From NCBI GenBank assembly GCA_965200235.1, contig OZ241339.1:3038001-3102000 (forward strand): a DNA stretch of 64,000 bases. The letters are read 5' to 3'. Positions 34,838 to 42,937 of the stretch are shown piece by piece. The translations under genes and the position numbers were made by a program. The notes under the pieces are model-generated. The model saw only the letters and a list, made by a program, of their open reading frames with translations. It made no database searches and was not told where the DNA came from. Each line of letters starts with the position of its first letter. Within the stretch, counting starts at the first letter, position 1. The DNA comes from Azotimanducus chitobiosivorans. Lineage in GTDB: Bacteria; Pseudomonadota; Gammaproteobacteria; Pseudomonadales; Azotimanducaceae.

Positions 34838-37507
34838 CTACCTCGCCCTCGGCGCCGACGAATCCGCATCAAGATCAAACGCCTTGACGGCATCCGCCAC
34901 TTCGCCCGCCGAAATGATCTGGCCGCTCGCAAGGCCGGAGAGCGCCGCAAGGCAGACAAAGCGCCGGTCCACTTCAAAGAACTCGCGCAATCGCTGGCGT
35001 GTATCGCTGCGCCCGAATCCATCAGTGCCCAACGGGTGATAGGGCGCCTTGATCCACGTCGCGATCTGACCAGCATGGCTGCGCACATAATCGGTCGAGG
35101 CGATGACCGGCGCATTGCTATCGCCGAGCGTCTGCTCGACGTAGCTTGTTCGCGGCGTCGCAGCCGGATTGAGCAGGTTCCAGCGCTCGGTGTCGGCGCC
35201 ATCGCGGGCAAGTTCGGTGAAACTGGTCACGCTGTAGACATCGGAGGTGACACCATAGTCTTCGAGAAGCATCTCGGCAGCCGCGAGCACTTCGCGCAAG
35301 ATCGTGCCGCTGCCAAGCAGGCGCACGTGTCGAGGCGATGGCGCTTCGCCTTCGCCGAGGCCGAACCGTTGGAACAGATACATGCCGCGAACCACGCCCT
35401 CTTCAGCACCCTCCGGCATCGCTGGCTGCAGGTAGTTCTCATTCATCACCGTAACGTAGTAGAAGCGCTTCTCGCCAGCTTCATACATGCGCTTCAGTCC
35501 TGTATGCAGAATCACCGCAAGCTCATAGCCGAACGCGGGATCATAGGCAACACAATTTGGCAGCGCCGATGCGAACAGATGGCTGTGCCCGTCCTGATGC
35601 TGCAAGCCCTCGCCGTTTAAGGTCGTTCGGCCAGCGGTGCCGCCAAGCAGGAAGCCGCGCGCCTGACTGTCGCCTGCAGCCCATGCGAAGTCGCCCACGC
35701 GCTGAAATCCGAACATCGAATAGAAGATATAGAAGGGAATCAGCGTGTAGTGATGGGCGGTGTAGGCGGTGGCCGCAGCGAGCCACGCCGAAAACGCGCC
35801 CGCTTCGTTGATGCCTTCTTCGAGCACCTGCCCGTCCTTGGACTCTCGGTAGGCGGCGATCTCGCCAGCGTCCTCGGGCTCGTAGAGCTGACCTTGCGAT
35901 GAGTAGATGCCGAGCTGCCGAAACATGCCTTCCATGCCGAAGGTGCGCGCTTCGTCGGGAATAATCGGCACCACGCGCTTGCCAATTTCACGGTCGCGCA
36001 CGAGCGTGCCGAGAAAGCGCACAAAGGCCATGGTCGTGGAAATCTCTCTCGTGCCCGAACCGTCAAGTAGCGCTTTGAAGGTGTCCAGGGGCGGAATCGG
36101 CAGGGACTCCTTGACTTCCGTGCGGCGAGGAATGGGGCCGCCGAGTGAATCGCGGCGCTTCTTGAGGTAGGTGAGTTCGGGTGAGCCTTCGGGCGGACGG
36201 TAGTAGGGGATGTCTTTCAATTCTTCGTCGGTCAAGGGCACGTCGAACCGATTGCGAAAGTGCTTCAGCCCTTCGTAGTCGAGCTTCTTCACCTGATGCG
36301 AGGTGTTTTCGGACTCGCCCGCATCGCCCATGCCGTAGCCCTTGACGGTCTTCGCGAGAATCACCGTCGGCGCACCTGTGTGATTGACCGCGGCGTGGTA
36401 TGCCGCATAGACTTTGAACGGATCGTGCCCGCCGCGATTGAGGCGCATGATGTCGTCGTCGGAAAGGTGCTCGACAAGCTTCAGGAGACTGTCCGAAACG
36501 CCAAAGAAATGCTCCCGGGTGTAGGCGCCGCCGCGCGCCTTGTAGTTCTGGTATTCGCCATCGACCGCTTCGTCCATGCGCTGCTGCATCTCTTCAGCCG
36601 TGTCATTCGCAAATAGCGGATCCCAATGTCGGCCCCATATGACCTTGATGACGTTCCAACCCGCGCCGCGGAAGTAGCCCTCGAGTTCCTGAATGATCTT
36701 GCCGTTGCCGCGCACCGGACCGTCAAGGCGCTGCAAGTTGCAATTGACGACAAATACCAGGTTATCAAGCGACTCCCGGCCAGCGAGCGACAGGCAGCCG
36801 AGCACTTCAGGTTCGTCGCATTCGCCGTCGCCGAGGAAGGCCCAGACCTTGCGGTCGCTCGCGCTCACGAGGCCGCGCGCTGCGAGGTACTTCATCAGAT
36901 ACGCCTGATAGACCGCCATCATGGGGCCGAGTCCCATGGACACCGTCGGAAATTGCCAGTAGTCCGGCATCAGGTAGGGATGAGGATAAGAGGAGAGGCC
37001 GTCGCCATCGACATCGCGTCGGAAATTGTCGAGCTGCGCCTCAGTCAAGCGGCCCTCAAGGAAAGAACGCGCATAAATACCTGGTGAGCTGTGGCCTTGG
37101 TAGAAGACGAGATCGCCGCCAGATTCGTCATCCGGCGCGCGGAAGAAGTAGTTGATGCCAACATCGTAGAGCGTCGCCGAAGAGGCGAACGACGAGATGT
37201 GCCCGCCGAGACTGCCGTCGCGCCGGTTGGCACGCACCACCATGGCAAGCGCGTTCCAGCGAATCAGCGAACGGATGCGCCGGTCCATAAAGAGGTCACC
37301 CGGCATGGGCGCCTCGCGATGGGCGGGAATGGTGTTTCGATACGGCGTGGTGATGGCATAGGGAAGCTGCGTGCCAGCCTTCGTGAGGCGCGCCGACAGG
37401 CGTTGCATGAGGAAATTGGCGCGCTCGGTGCCATCGCGACTCAGCACATCGTCGAGCGCCGCGAGCCATTCCTCGGTTTCAAATGGATCGATGTCTTCGA
37501 CGTTCAT
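34838..37507 (-). CDS. aceE: Pyruvate dehydrogenase E1, homodimeric type
   Basis: An 889-residue thiamine-diphosphate enzyme, the normal length for the gammaproteobacterial homodimeric E1. The ThDP motif is visible as GDGECDEPEVLGCLSLAGRE through VVNCNLQRLDGPVRGNGKII; conserved elements such as GGHISSFASSATLY and DYWQFPTVSMGLGPM are intact. It decarboxylates pyruvate and passes the acetyl group to E2 (aceF), three bases downstream. It starts one base after the ampD stop, so the genes form an operon. Confidence 0.97.
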   Translation of the reverse strand: MNVEDIDPFETEEWLAALDDVLSRDGTERANFLMQRLSARLTKAGTQLPYAITTPYRNTIPAHREAPMPGDLFMDRRIRSLIRWNALAMVVRANRRDGSLGGHISSFASSATLYDVGINYFFRAPDDESGGDLVFYQGHSSPGIYARSFLEGRLTEAQLDNFRRDVDGDGLSSYPHPYLMPDYWQFPTVSMGLGPMMAVYQAYLMKYLAARGLVSASDRKVWAFLGDGECDEPEVLGCLSLAGRESLDNLVFVVNCNLQRLDGPVRGNGKIIQELEGYFRGAGWNVIKVIWGRHWDPLFANDTAEEMQQRMDEAVDGEYQNYKARGGAYTREHFFGVSDSLLKLVEHLSDDDIMRLNRGGHDPFKVYAAYHAAVNHTGAPTVILAKTVKGYGMGDAGESENTSHQVKKLDYEGLKHFRNRFDVPLTDEELKDIPYYRPPEGSPELTYLKKRRDSLGGPIPRRTEVKESLPIPPLDTFKALLDGSGTREISTTMAFVRFLGTLVRDREIGKRVVPIIPDEARTFGMEGMFRQLGIYSSQGQLYEPEDAGEIAAYRESKDGQVLEEGINEAGAFSAWLAAATAYTAHHYTLIPFYIFYSMFGFQRVGDFAWAAGDSQARGFLLGGTAGRTTLNGEGLQHQDGHSHLFASALPNCVAYDPAFGYELAVILHTGLKRMYEAGEKRFYYVTVMNENYLQPAMPEGAEEGVVRGMYLFQRFGLGEGEAPSPRHVRLLGSGTILREVLAAAEMLLEDYGVTSDVYSVTSFTELARDGADTERWNLLNPAATPRTSYVEQTLGDSNAPVIASTDYVRSHAGQIATWIKAPYHPLGTDGFGRSDTRQRLREFFEVDRRFVCLAALSGLASGQIISAGEVADAVKAFDLDADSSAPRAR

Positions 37508-37508
37508 G

Positions 37509-38102
37509 TCAGTGTGCCTCGGTGAGGGTACGCATCAGTCGGCTCCAGTCAAATTGACGGCCCGGATCCTGCTTTCGCCCGGGCGCCACGTGACAATGCC
37601 CGACGATTGATTGCAGCCCGAGGCGCGGGTAGCTTGACATCAAGACGCCGATGACATCGCCAAGCCTCGCGTACTGGGCTTGCTCGAAGGCGGTGTCGTC
37701 GGTGCCTTGAAGCTCTATGCCGATTGAGAAATCGTTGCAGCGCGTTCGTCCGCGCCAACTCGAGTCGCCGGCGTGCCAAGCGGCCTTGTCGAACGGAACG
37801 TATTGGTAGACCTTGCCGGTCCGGTCGATCAGCAAATGGGCAGAGACGCGAAGGCCCTCAAGGTCCGCGAAGGACTCGTGGGCGCTGGTGTCGAGGTTGC
37901 CTTGAAAGAGCGCATGTATTGCACGGACATCGTCGCTGCCCTCGGGCAGGCTGATGCAATGCAGGACGATCAGGTCGATTTCGCTATGCTCAGCGCGTTC
38001 CGAGAAATGCGGCGACGGCATATGCTCCGCATCGCCGAGCCAAGCATTCACTTCTTGTTCGGTTGCAGACAAGTGCGCTCGCAAGTGCGTCGAAACGCGC
38101 AT
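37509..38102 (-). CDS. ampD: N-acetyl-anhydromuramyl-L-alanine amidase
   Basis: A 197-residue zinc amidase that removes the peptide from anhydro-muropeptides imported by AmpG. The ATG at 38102 is preferred over the extended frame (32 codons longer) because it gives the family length. Zn ligands and pocket are visible in LIVLHCISLPEG, VPFDKAAWHAGDSSWRGR and IVGHCHVAPGRKQDPGRQFDW. It is the first gene of the aceE-aceF operon and is divergent from nadC. Confidence 0.9.
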   Translation of the reverse strand: MRVSTHLRAHLSATEQEVNAWLGDAEHMPSPHFSERAEHSEIDLIVLHCISLPEGSDDVRAIHALFQGNLDTSAHESFADLEGLRVSAHLLIDRTGKVYQYVPFDKAAWHAGDSSWRGRTRCNDFSIGIELQGTDDTAFEQAQYARLGDVIGVLMSSYPRLGLQSIVGHCHVAPGRKQDPGRQFDWSRLMRTLTEAH

Positions 38103-38109
38103 TGTACCC

Positions 38110-38139
38110 TTGACGCCTATTTGCCAAACAGGTGATACA
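38110..38139 (+). promoter_or_regulatory. Putative sigma70 promoter of nadC
   Basis: TTGACG at 38110-38115 and GATACA at 38134-38139, spaced 18 bases (17 with TGATAC). The expected transcription start is about 38146, only 3 bases from the nadC ATG, so the mRNA would be nearly leaderless. Confidence 0.5.
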
Positions 38140-38148
38140 GTCCGCACC

Positions 38149-39033
38149 ATGCAGTCTGGTCTAGTCAATTTGCGGGAAGTCGCTCGATCTGACGCCAAGC
38201 GGGCGCTCGCCGAAGATCTGGGGTTCGAGGTTGGTCACTGGCCGGACGACCTGTTAGCGCTCGATCTCAGCGGCTCGCTTCTGAATCAGGAAACAAGCGC
38301 GCGCGCCGAAATCATCACCCGCGAAACCGGCATCTTCTGCGGGCGCGAATGGGGCCTCGCGGTCTGCCAACTTGTGGGCCGCAGCATCGAATGCGAGTTC
38401 TTGCAGGGCGATGGCGCGCGAATCGAGCCAGACGAGGTGATCGCTGTACTCACGGGCACGCCCGCTGAACTCGTGACGGTCGAGCGCACGCTTCTCAATT
38501 TCCTGCAGTTCATGTCGGGCATTGCGACCAAGTCGCGCTCATATGCCGATGCCGTTGCGCATACGGATGCGTGCGTGTTCGATACGCGCAAGACGATTCC
38601 GGGGCTGCGCATCGCGCAAAAATACGCGGTCGCATGCGGCGGCTGCGCCAATCACCGCATGGGGCTGTTCGATGCGTATCTTCTCAAGGAGAATCACTTG
38701 ATCGCCATGGGCGGGATTGAAGCCGCGCTGCTTGAGCTTGATCGCAGATCGCCCGATCACCAGGTGCAGGTCGAAGTGGAGTCGCTCGATGAACTCGAGG
38801 CTGCGATTGCTGCTGGCGCGCGGCTCATCATGCTCGACAATTTTTCGTTGGCGGAAACACGCGAGGCCGTTCACCGCGCTTCGGGGCGGGCTGAACTCGA
38901 AGCATCCGGCAACGTCACCATCAAATCGATTGGCGCGCTCGCAGAAACCGGCGTCAATCGGATTTCAGTCGGCGAGCTCACCAAGGCGATCAACCCGCTC
39001 GATCTTTCGATGCGATTTGTCGGGACGCAGTAG
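38149..39033 (+). CDS. nadC: Quinolinate phosphoribosyltransferase (carboxylating)
   Basis: A 294-residue enzyme of NAD synthesis that converts quinolinate and PRPP to nicotinate mononucleotide. The family Arg-rich and Lys-His sites are visible in LVTVERTLLNFLQFMSGIAT, VFDTRKTIPGLRIAQKYAV and NHRMGLFDAYLLKENHLIA, with the final IDNF-like IMLDNFSL and SGNVTIKSIGALAETGVNRIS. The start ATG at 38149 is chosen because homologous text begins there and a promoter lies immediately upstream. It is followed by tRNA-Ser. Confidence 0.95.
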   Translation: MQSGLVNLREVARSDAKRALAEDLGFEVGHWPDDLLALDLSGSLLNQETSARAEIITRETGIFCGREWGLAVCQLVGRSIECEFLQGDGARIEPDEVIAVLTGTPAELVTVERTLLNFLQFMSGIATKSRSYADAVAHTDACVFDTRKTIPGLRIAQKYAVACGGCANHRMGLFDAYLLKENHLIAMGGIEAALLELDRRSPDHQVQVEVESLDELEAAIAAGARLIMLDNFSLAETREAVHRASGRAELEASGNVTIKSIGALAETGVNRISVGELTKAINPLDLSMRFVGTQ

Positions 39034-39064
39034 GCGCACTCGCTTCGCTATAATTCCGCGCCAC

Positions 39065-39154
39065 GGAGAGGTGCCGGAGCGGCCGAACGGGCTTGACTCG
39101 AAATCAAGAGAGGGCGCAAGTCCTCCCAGGGTTCGAATCCCTGCCTCTCCGCCA
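39065..39154 (+). tRNA. tRNA-Ser (anticodon CGA)
   Basis: A 90-base tRNA with acceptor GGAGAGG paired to CCTCTCC and encoded CCA end (39152-39154). Its anticodon stem (CTTGA/TCAAG) holds the loop CTCGAAA with anticodon CGA at 39099-39101, reading UCG. It has a long variable arm as in type II tRNAs and TTCGAATC in the T loop. It starts 31 bases after nadC and precedes the unusual cluster at 39.2-42.2 kb, where tRNA genes are frequent integration sites. Confidence 0.97.
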
Positions 39155-39189
39155 AATTACAATTTTGGCTGAGCATTGTGGAGGTCGAT

Positions 39190-39627
39190 ATGAGCAGGGA
39201 ATGTCTATGCTCAAATGAGGAGTTGCGAGAAGTCCGCGACATGAGCTCTGCCATGATCAATCGCCTTTTGGCCGGCGAGAAGCACGACATATCACATCAA
39301 GTCCGGCACATGTGCGACCTTGTATTGAAAGAACGCAATCTACTTGCGAAACGAGGCCTTAGAAATGTGCGCGCCCGCGATCATCTGGCGTTTGAGGCGC
39401 TCGGTGGCGAGAAGACCAAAAATCGATGGGGCGCTCGCAACGCGCAAGTCGTGTCGGCGCTGCACTACGTCGTTCGCAATGTCGCCGATGCCCTCGGTCT
39501 CGAACTGTTCCTCAAGGACCCCAGCCTCCTCGAGCAATTGCTGTGGGAAGACCCACCGGAAAGCCCTGAAGAATACGTTTCAATAAATCAGCGCGAGAAG
39601 TGGGAACGGGAATTCCGAGGCCTGTAA
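39190..39627 (+). CDS. Unknown protein directly downstream of tRNA-Ser
   Basis: A 145-residue protein from the ATG at 39190, with GGAGG at 39180-39184 (5-base spacing); the frame is open four codons further. It is helical and basic: NRLLAGEKHDISHQVRHM, then ARDHLAFEALGGEKTKNRWG and a VVSALHYVVRNVADALGLEL helix. There is no signal peptide or recognised family. It lies between the tRNA and the structured leader of the ClpP-coupling protein, 27 bases before an extended -10 box. Confidence 0.55.
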   Translation: MSRECLCSNEELREVRDMSSAMINRLLAGEKHDISHQVRHMCDLVLKERNLLAKRGLRNVRARDHLAFEALGGEKTKNRWGARNAQVVSALHYVVRNVADALGLELFLKDPSLLEQLLWEDPPESPEEYVSINQREKWEREFRGL

Positions 39628-39650
39628 AGCGCACATCAGCGCGAAAGTTC

Positions 39651-39659
39651 TGCTACAAT
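39651..39659 (+). promoter_or_regulatory. Extended -10 promoter for the leader and ClpP-coupling operon
   Basis: TGCTACAAT (39651-39659) is a match to the extended -10 (TGnTAnAAT-like, with TACAAT as -10 hexamer). No convincing -35 is seen, which is normal for extended -10 promoters. The expected start is about 39666, giving a ~117-base leader before the 54-codon ORF. Confidence 0.45.
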
Positions 39660-39661
39660 GC

Positions 39662-39782
39662 GCCGCAAGTGCATAGGTCCATGCGGCGTCCAGACCGCTC
39701 CGAGACCCCCACCTAGTGGCATATTGCTAGGTTAGACAAGGGGCACTGAACTCACCCACCTTCAATGGCAAGGAGTTCAGTC
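39662..39782 (+). promoter_or_regulatory. Structured 5' leader with RBS-sequestering hairpin
   Basis: Three inverted repeats follow one another: GCCGCA (39662-39667) with TGCGGC (39682-39687); ACCTAG (39711-39716) with CTAGGT (39727-39732); and ACTGAACTC (39745-39753) with GAGTTCAGT (39773-39781). The last stem includes bases of the AAGGAG ribosome site (39770-39775) of the 54-codon ORF, so it can hide the site. This looks like a translational control leader; a ligand or trans-factor is not known. Confidence 0.5.
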
Positions 39783-39947
39783 ATGCCCAACAATCAACGA
39801 AGATACGCCCCGCTACTCGCAGCCTTGCGCGCGAGCGATTTGCTCGTGCGCCCGCCGATAGGGCGTCTTCAACCTGTAAACCAACTGACTTTCGTGACGT
39901 GCTGCGCGAAAGCCATTCTTTTTTCCCCACGGAGGACAAGCATATGA
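39783..39947 (+). CDS. Small 54-residue ORF coupled to the ClpP-coupling protein
   Basis: A 54-residue protein beginning MPNNQRRYAPLL and basic throughout (several Arg). AAGGAG is 7 bases before its ATG. Its TGA (39945-39947) overlaps the ATG of the next gene (39944-39946), a classical translational coupling. It could be a leader peptide controlling the downstream gene or a small partner. No family is recognised. Confidence 0.6.
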   Translation: MPNNQRRYAPLLAALRASDLLVRPPIGRLQPVNQLTFVTCCAKAILFSPRRTSI

Positions 39948-42241
39948 ACAGTGAAAGCAAACTCAGGGTCGATTTCGGCGACGAAACGGCCACCATCCAT
40001 CTCGACAGGGAGATCGACGACGCCCTTGTCAACAGCGCGGCGCTCGCGCTCGACGAGCTGGCCGGGCGCTACGGCTACCGCAAGGTCGAGCTCTGCATGG
40101 CCTCGCCGGGCGGCAGCTTGACGAGCATGGAGTACCTCTTGTCGTCGCTTGCGGAATGGGAGCGCCGGGGCGTTGCGGTGAACACGCGTGCGCTCACGAA
40201 TGCGCAGAGCGCGGCGGCGGTGATCCTGTCGTGCGGCAGCGAGCGCCGGGCACATCCGAAGTCGATGCTGCTCTACCACGAGGCGCGGCAGCTCGATCCG
40301 GGCACGGCGACCGAGGGATCGACGCGCGACCGCCGCGCCGCGCTCCGGCTCGCGAACGACACGCTGGCCGACAGGCTCGCGGAACGCGCCTCGGAGATTC
40401 GAACGGACGACTGGACCGCCCATCTCGAAAACCTGCGGGGCGCCCGGTTCGGAGTGGACGGGGACGGCGCGCTGTGCACGGCGCTGTTCGGCCTGCCGCG
40501 CCAAATGCCGGTGCTTGTCTGCGTGCCGGGCGACGAGCCGTGGGACGGGCGCTGGCACATCCTGCCGCAGCTTCCCTTGGCGACAGAACCGGACGCTGAC
40601 CGGGATGCGGTATTCGACGGCGTCCACGCCGTGCTTGGCCGGGACGAGGCGTGGAACTTCGCGTTCGGCGGCCTTGTGGACACGGACGGCGAGCCCTGCG
40701 TGCTCGCGGACGGCATCCTCGAATGCTGCGCCGCCGCGCGCGACATCCGCACCGAGGAAGGCCGGCGCGAGCTTGAGTCGGCGCTGCTCGACCAGTGGGC
40801 GCCCCTGCACGCCCGCGGCGTCGCGTGGGGCGACCTGTGCCGCCACACGATGATCCTCGGCGAGACCGGATCGGGGAAGTCGAAATCCGGCGTCCTGCCG
40901 CTGCTCGGCGCGATGATCGACGCGGCAGGTGCCGACGGGCCGCCGCCGGTCGGGTGCCTGCTTGTGATCGACCCGAAGGGCGAGATCGAGCAGTTCCTTG
41001 CGAAGCGCGCGGGCTGCCCGAAAGTGAACATCCACCGGCTGCGCGCGGACGCGGGCCCGGATCACCGCCAGATCCGCATCAACGTGATGGATGGAGAGGA
41101 CGCGATGGACGGCATGGACCACCTCGGCCGGGCGCGGGCGATCTGGCTGAAGGTCGCGTCGATCATCCCGCGGCATCCGGCGGGGGTGCTCAAGGGCGCC
41201 ATGACGGGCTCCAAAGACCCCTTCTGGGACCGCGCCGCCGCCGAAGTGGCGACCTTCTTCCTCGCCTACACGCTGCTGCTCGTCGACGCCCGCAGGGGGC
41301 GCGTCGCCGGCGCGGGCGCGCCCGCGTCGTCCGAGGCGGCGAGGATCGTCGCGGAAGCCGAACGGGACGACACGAATGTGCTGCGGCTCGCGCAGCGAAT
41401 CCTTCTCGGAAGCACTGCGAACCTGCACATCGACAGGGCCGTGCGGCGCGACTTGGAGAACCTGGGGGACGCCGGCCGGGTGCTGCTCGACAGGCTGCGG
41501 TCCATCGGCGGCTCGTACCTCGGAGAGCAAAGGCTGGCGAGCAACGTGCTGGCGAGCGTCAGCGGCGTGTTCCTCCAGATCTCGGACGACCCCGTCGCCT
41601 CGACGCTGTTCTTCGGCGTGGAGCCCGGGTTCGGGCATCTCGAAATGCTCGACTTCTCGGCGGCGGCGCGCACCGACAAGGCGGCGATGGACATCTTTGT
41701 CTACGCCCCGGACAGGTCGGGCGCCGAAACGGTCATCGGGCGCGCCCTCAAGGCGAGCTACTTCAGCGCGGTGCTCGACGACCCGGTGCGGCGCCGGGGG
41801 CTTGAAGGCGACCGCGCGGGGGCGCGCTGCGGCTACGTCGCCGACGAGTTCCACCGCTTCGTCACCGCCGACTCGGCCCACGGGGAGCAGTCGTTCCTCG
41901 ACCGGTGCCGGTCGTTCGGGGCGTTCTGCGTGCTCGCCAGCCAGTCGGTGGCGGGCATCGCCCACGCCCTCAGCGAGTTCACCGACCCTAGTCAGGCGTC
42001 GGCGGCCATCTCGGTGCTTCTGAACAACACGGCGACCAAGCTCTTCTTCCGCTCGACGGACACGGAGACAAGCGCGCGGCTGCGCCCGCTGATGCAGGGA
42101 GGCACATGGGGCACCGCGCTTGAGCGCCGCCCCTTGTCCACCCTCGCGCCGGGCGAGTGCCAGGCGGTCCTGACCGACGGCAGGGTGGTGCGCGCGCGGC
42201 TCGGAATGGTGGGGCCCAAACCGGGGCGCGCGGTGGCTTGA
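39944..42241 (+). CDS. ClpP-like serine protease fused to VirD4/TraG-type coupling ATPase
   Basis: A 765-residue protein. Residues 10-115 form a ClpP-fold domain: SPGGS (54-58, oxyanion loop), TNAQSAAAVILSCGS with nucleophile Ser89, and LLYHEAR with His112. From about residue 295 to the end it matches the VirD4/TraG coupling ATPases: ILGETGSGKS (Walker A, 306-313), VIDPKGEIEQF, an alpha-rich insert, Walker B in YVADEFHRF (about 629) and VLASQSVAGI (sensor). No membrane helix is seen, unlike ordinary coupling proteins, so it is likely soluble. No other type IV secretion genes are nearby. GC content is high. GGAGG is 8 bases before the ATG. The domain fusion is unusual; pairing of proteolysis with DNA or protein pumping is inferred. 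Confidence 0.85.
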   Translation: MNSESKLRVDFGDETATIHLDREIDDALVNSAALALDELAGRYGYRKVELCMASPGGSLTSMEYLLSSLAEWERRGVAVNTRALTNAQSAAAVILSCGSERRAHPKSMLLYHEARQLDPGTATEGSTRDRRAALRLANDTLADRLAERASEIRTDDWTAHLENLRGARFGVDGDGALCTALFGLPRQMPVLVCVPGDEPWDGRWHILPQLPLATEPDADRDAVFDGVHAVLGRDEAWNFAFGGLVDTDGEPCVLADGILECCAAARDIRTEEGRRELESALLDQWAPLHARGVAWGDLCRHTMILGETGSGKSKSGVLPLLGAMIDAAGADGPPPVGCLLVIDPKGEIEQFLAKRAGCPKVNIHRLRADAGPDHRQIRINVMDGEDAMDGMDHLGRARAIWLKVASIIPRHPAGVLKGAMTGSKDPFWDRAAAEVATFFLAYTLLLVDARRGRVAGAGAPASSEAARIVAEAERDDTNVLRLAQRILLGSTANLHIDRAVRRDLENLGDAGRVLLDRLRSIGGSYLGEQRLASNVLASVSGVFLQISDDPVASTLFFGVEPGFGHLEMLDFSAAARTDKAAMDIFVYAPDRSGAETVIGRALKASYFSAVLDDPVRRRGLEGDRAGARCGYVADEFHRFVTADSAHGEQSFLDRCRSFGAFCVLASQSVAGIAHALSEFTDPSQASAAISVLLNNTATKLFFRSTDTETSARLRPLMQGGTWGTALERRPLSTLAPGECQAVLTDGRVVRARLGMVGPKPGRAVA

Positions 42242-42937
42242 GGCGCGCTGGTGACGCGATCGCTGCTATGATCGCGTCTGTGGGGGGCTCGCCGCTTGCG
42301 GTACAGTTCGCAGCGTCTGGCGCTGCCCCCTCCACCACCCCGCAACGAACGGTGCGCCATTTCAGTCGGGGCGGCGACACGGACTGCGCTTCGGGATTCT
42401 GAATGGAACGTCTTCCCAAGGATAGCGTTGCCCGCTGAGCGGGTTGGAGGAATGAACATCTTCCACGAAGGCTGGTATCGAATCGGACATGCATGCCGCC
42501 TAACAAATAGTGTATGGTTCGATTTCTGCCGCGATCTACAACTGTAAGCAATGTCGCTCAACGCAGCCGCAATCGCCTTTTCGCACAACCTTACCAGTGT
42601 GCCGTTCAGGGCGATTAGTTGTACTCACCCCCCCCCCCCCGCCCCATCGGCTAGCTAAACAGAATCTAGGCACGAGGGTCATTGATCCTCTCTCTCGGCC
42701 TCTGGAGATTTCACTCTACTCGCTATTTCAAGGGAGGGGCCTCCCTGTAGCTGTTGCATCGGCCCTCCGTACATGGCAGGCACCTTGTAGGGCATTAAAG
42801 GTGCCGGAATCTCTCAGGGCGAGCATGCCCGTGTGCAGGCAGCCAGCGACCCGGTATTCCATGACAAGACAGGCCGCACGTGACGAATTCTGTGACGAGC
42901 GACCATTCCATCCACTTTCAATAAGGTGAATCTTCCA
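42242..42937. other. Long non-coding stretch with a C homopolymer
   Basis: No gene is supported over nearly 700 bases. Frames here are short and not protein-like. A run of 13 C residues (42628-42640) lies in the middle and could be an assembly artefact or slippage site. The promoter of the envelope cluster should lie near 42900. Confidence 0.5.

Noticed and set aside
39869..41965. A 698-codon open frame antisense to the ClpP-coupling ATPase gene.
   Set aside because: It is a by-product of high GC: Arg/Pro/Ala-rich, no domain signal, and the plus strand has clear ClpP and Walker motifs and a ribosome site.
42510..42929. A 139-codon frame spanning the C homopolymer.
   Set aside because: Its proline stretch comes from the homopolymer; no ribosome site or protein-like pattern.
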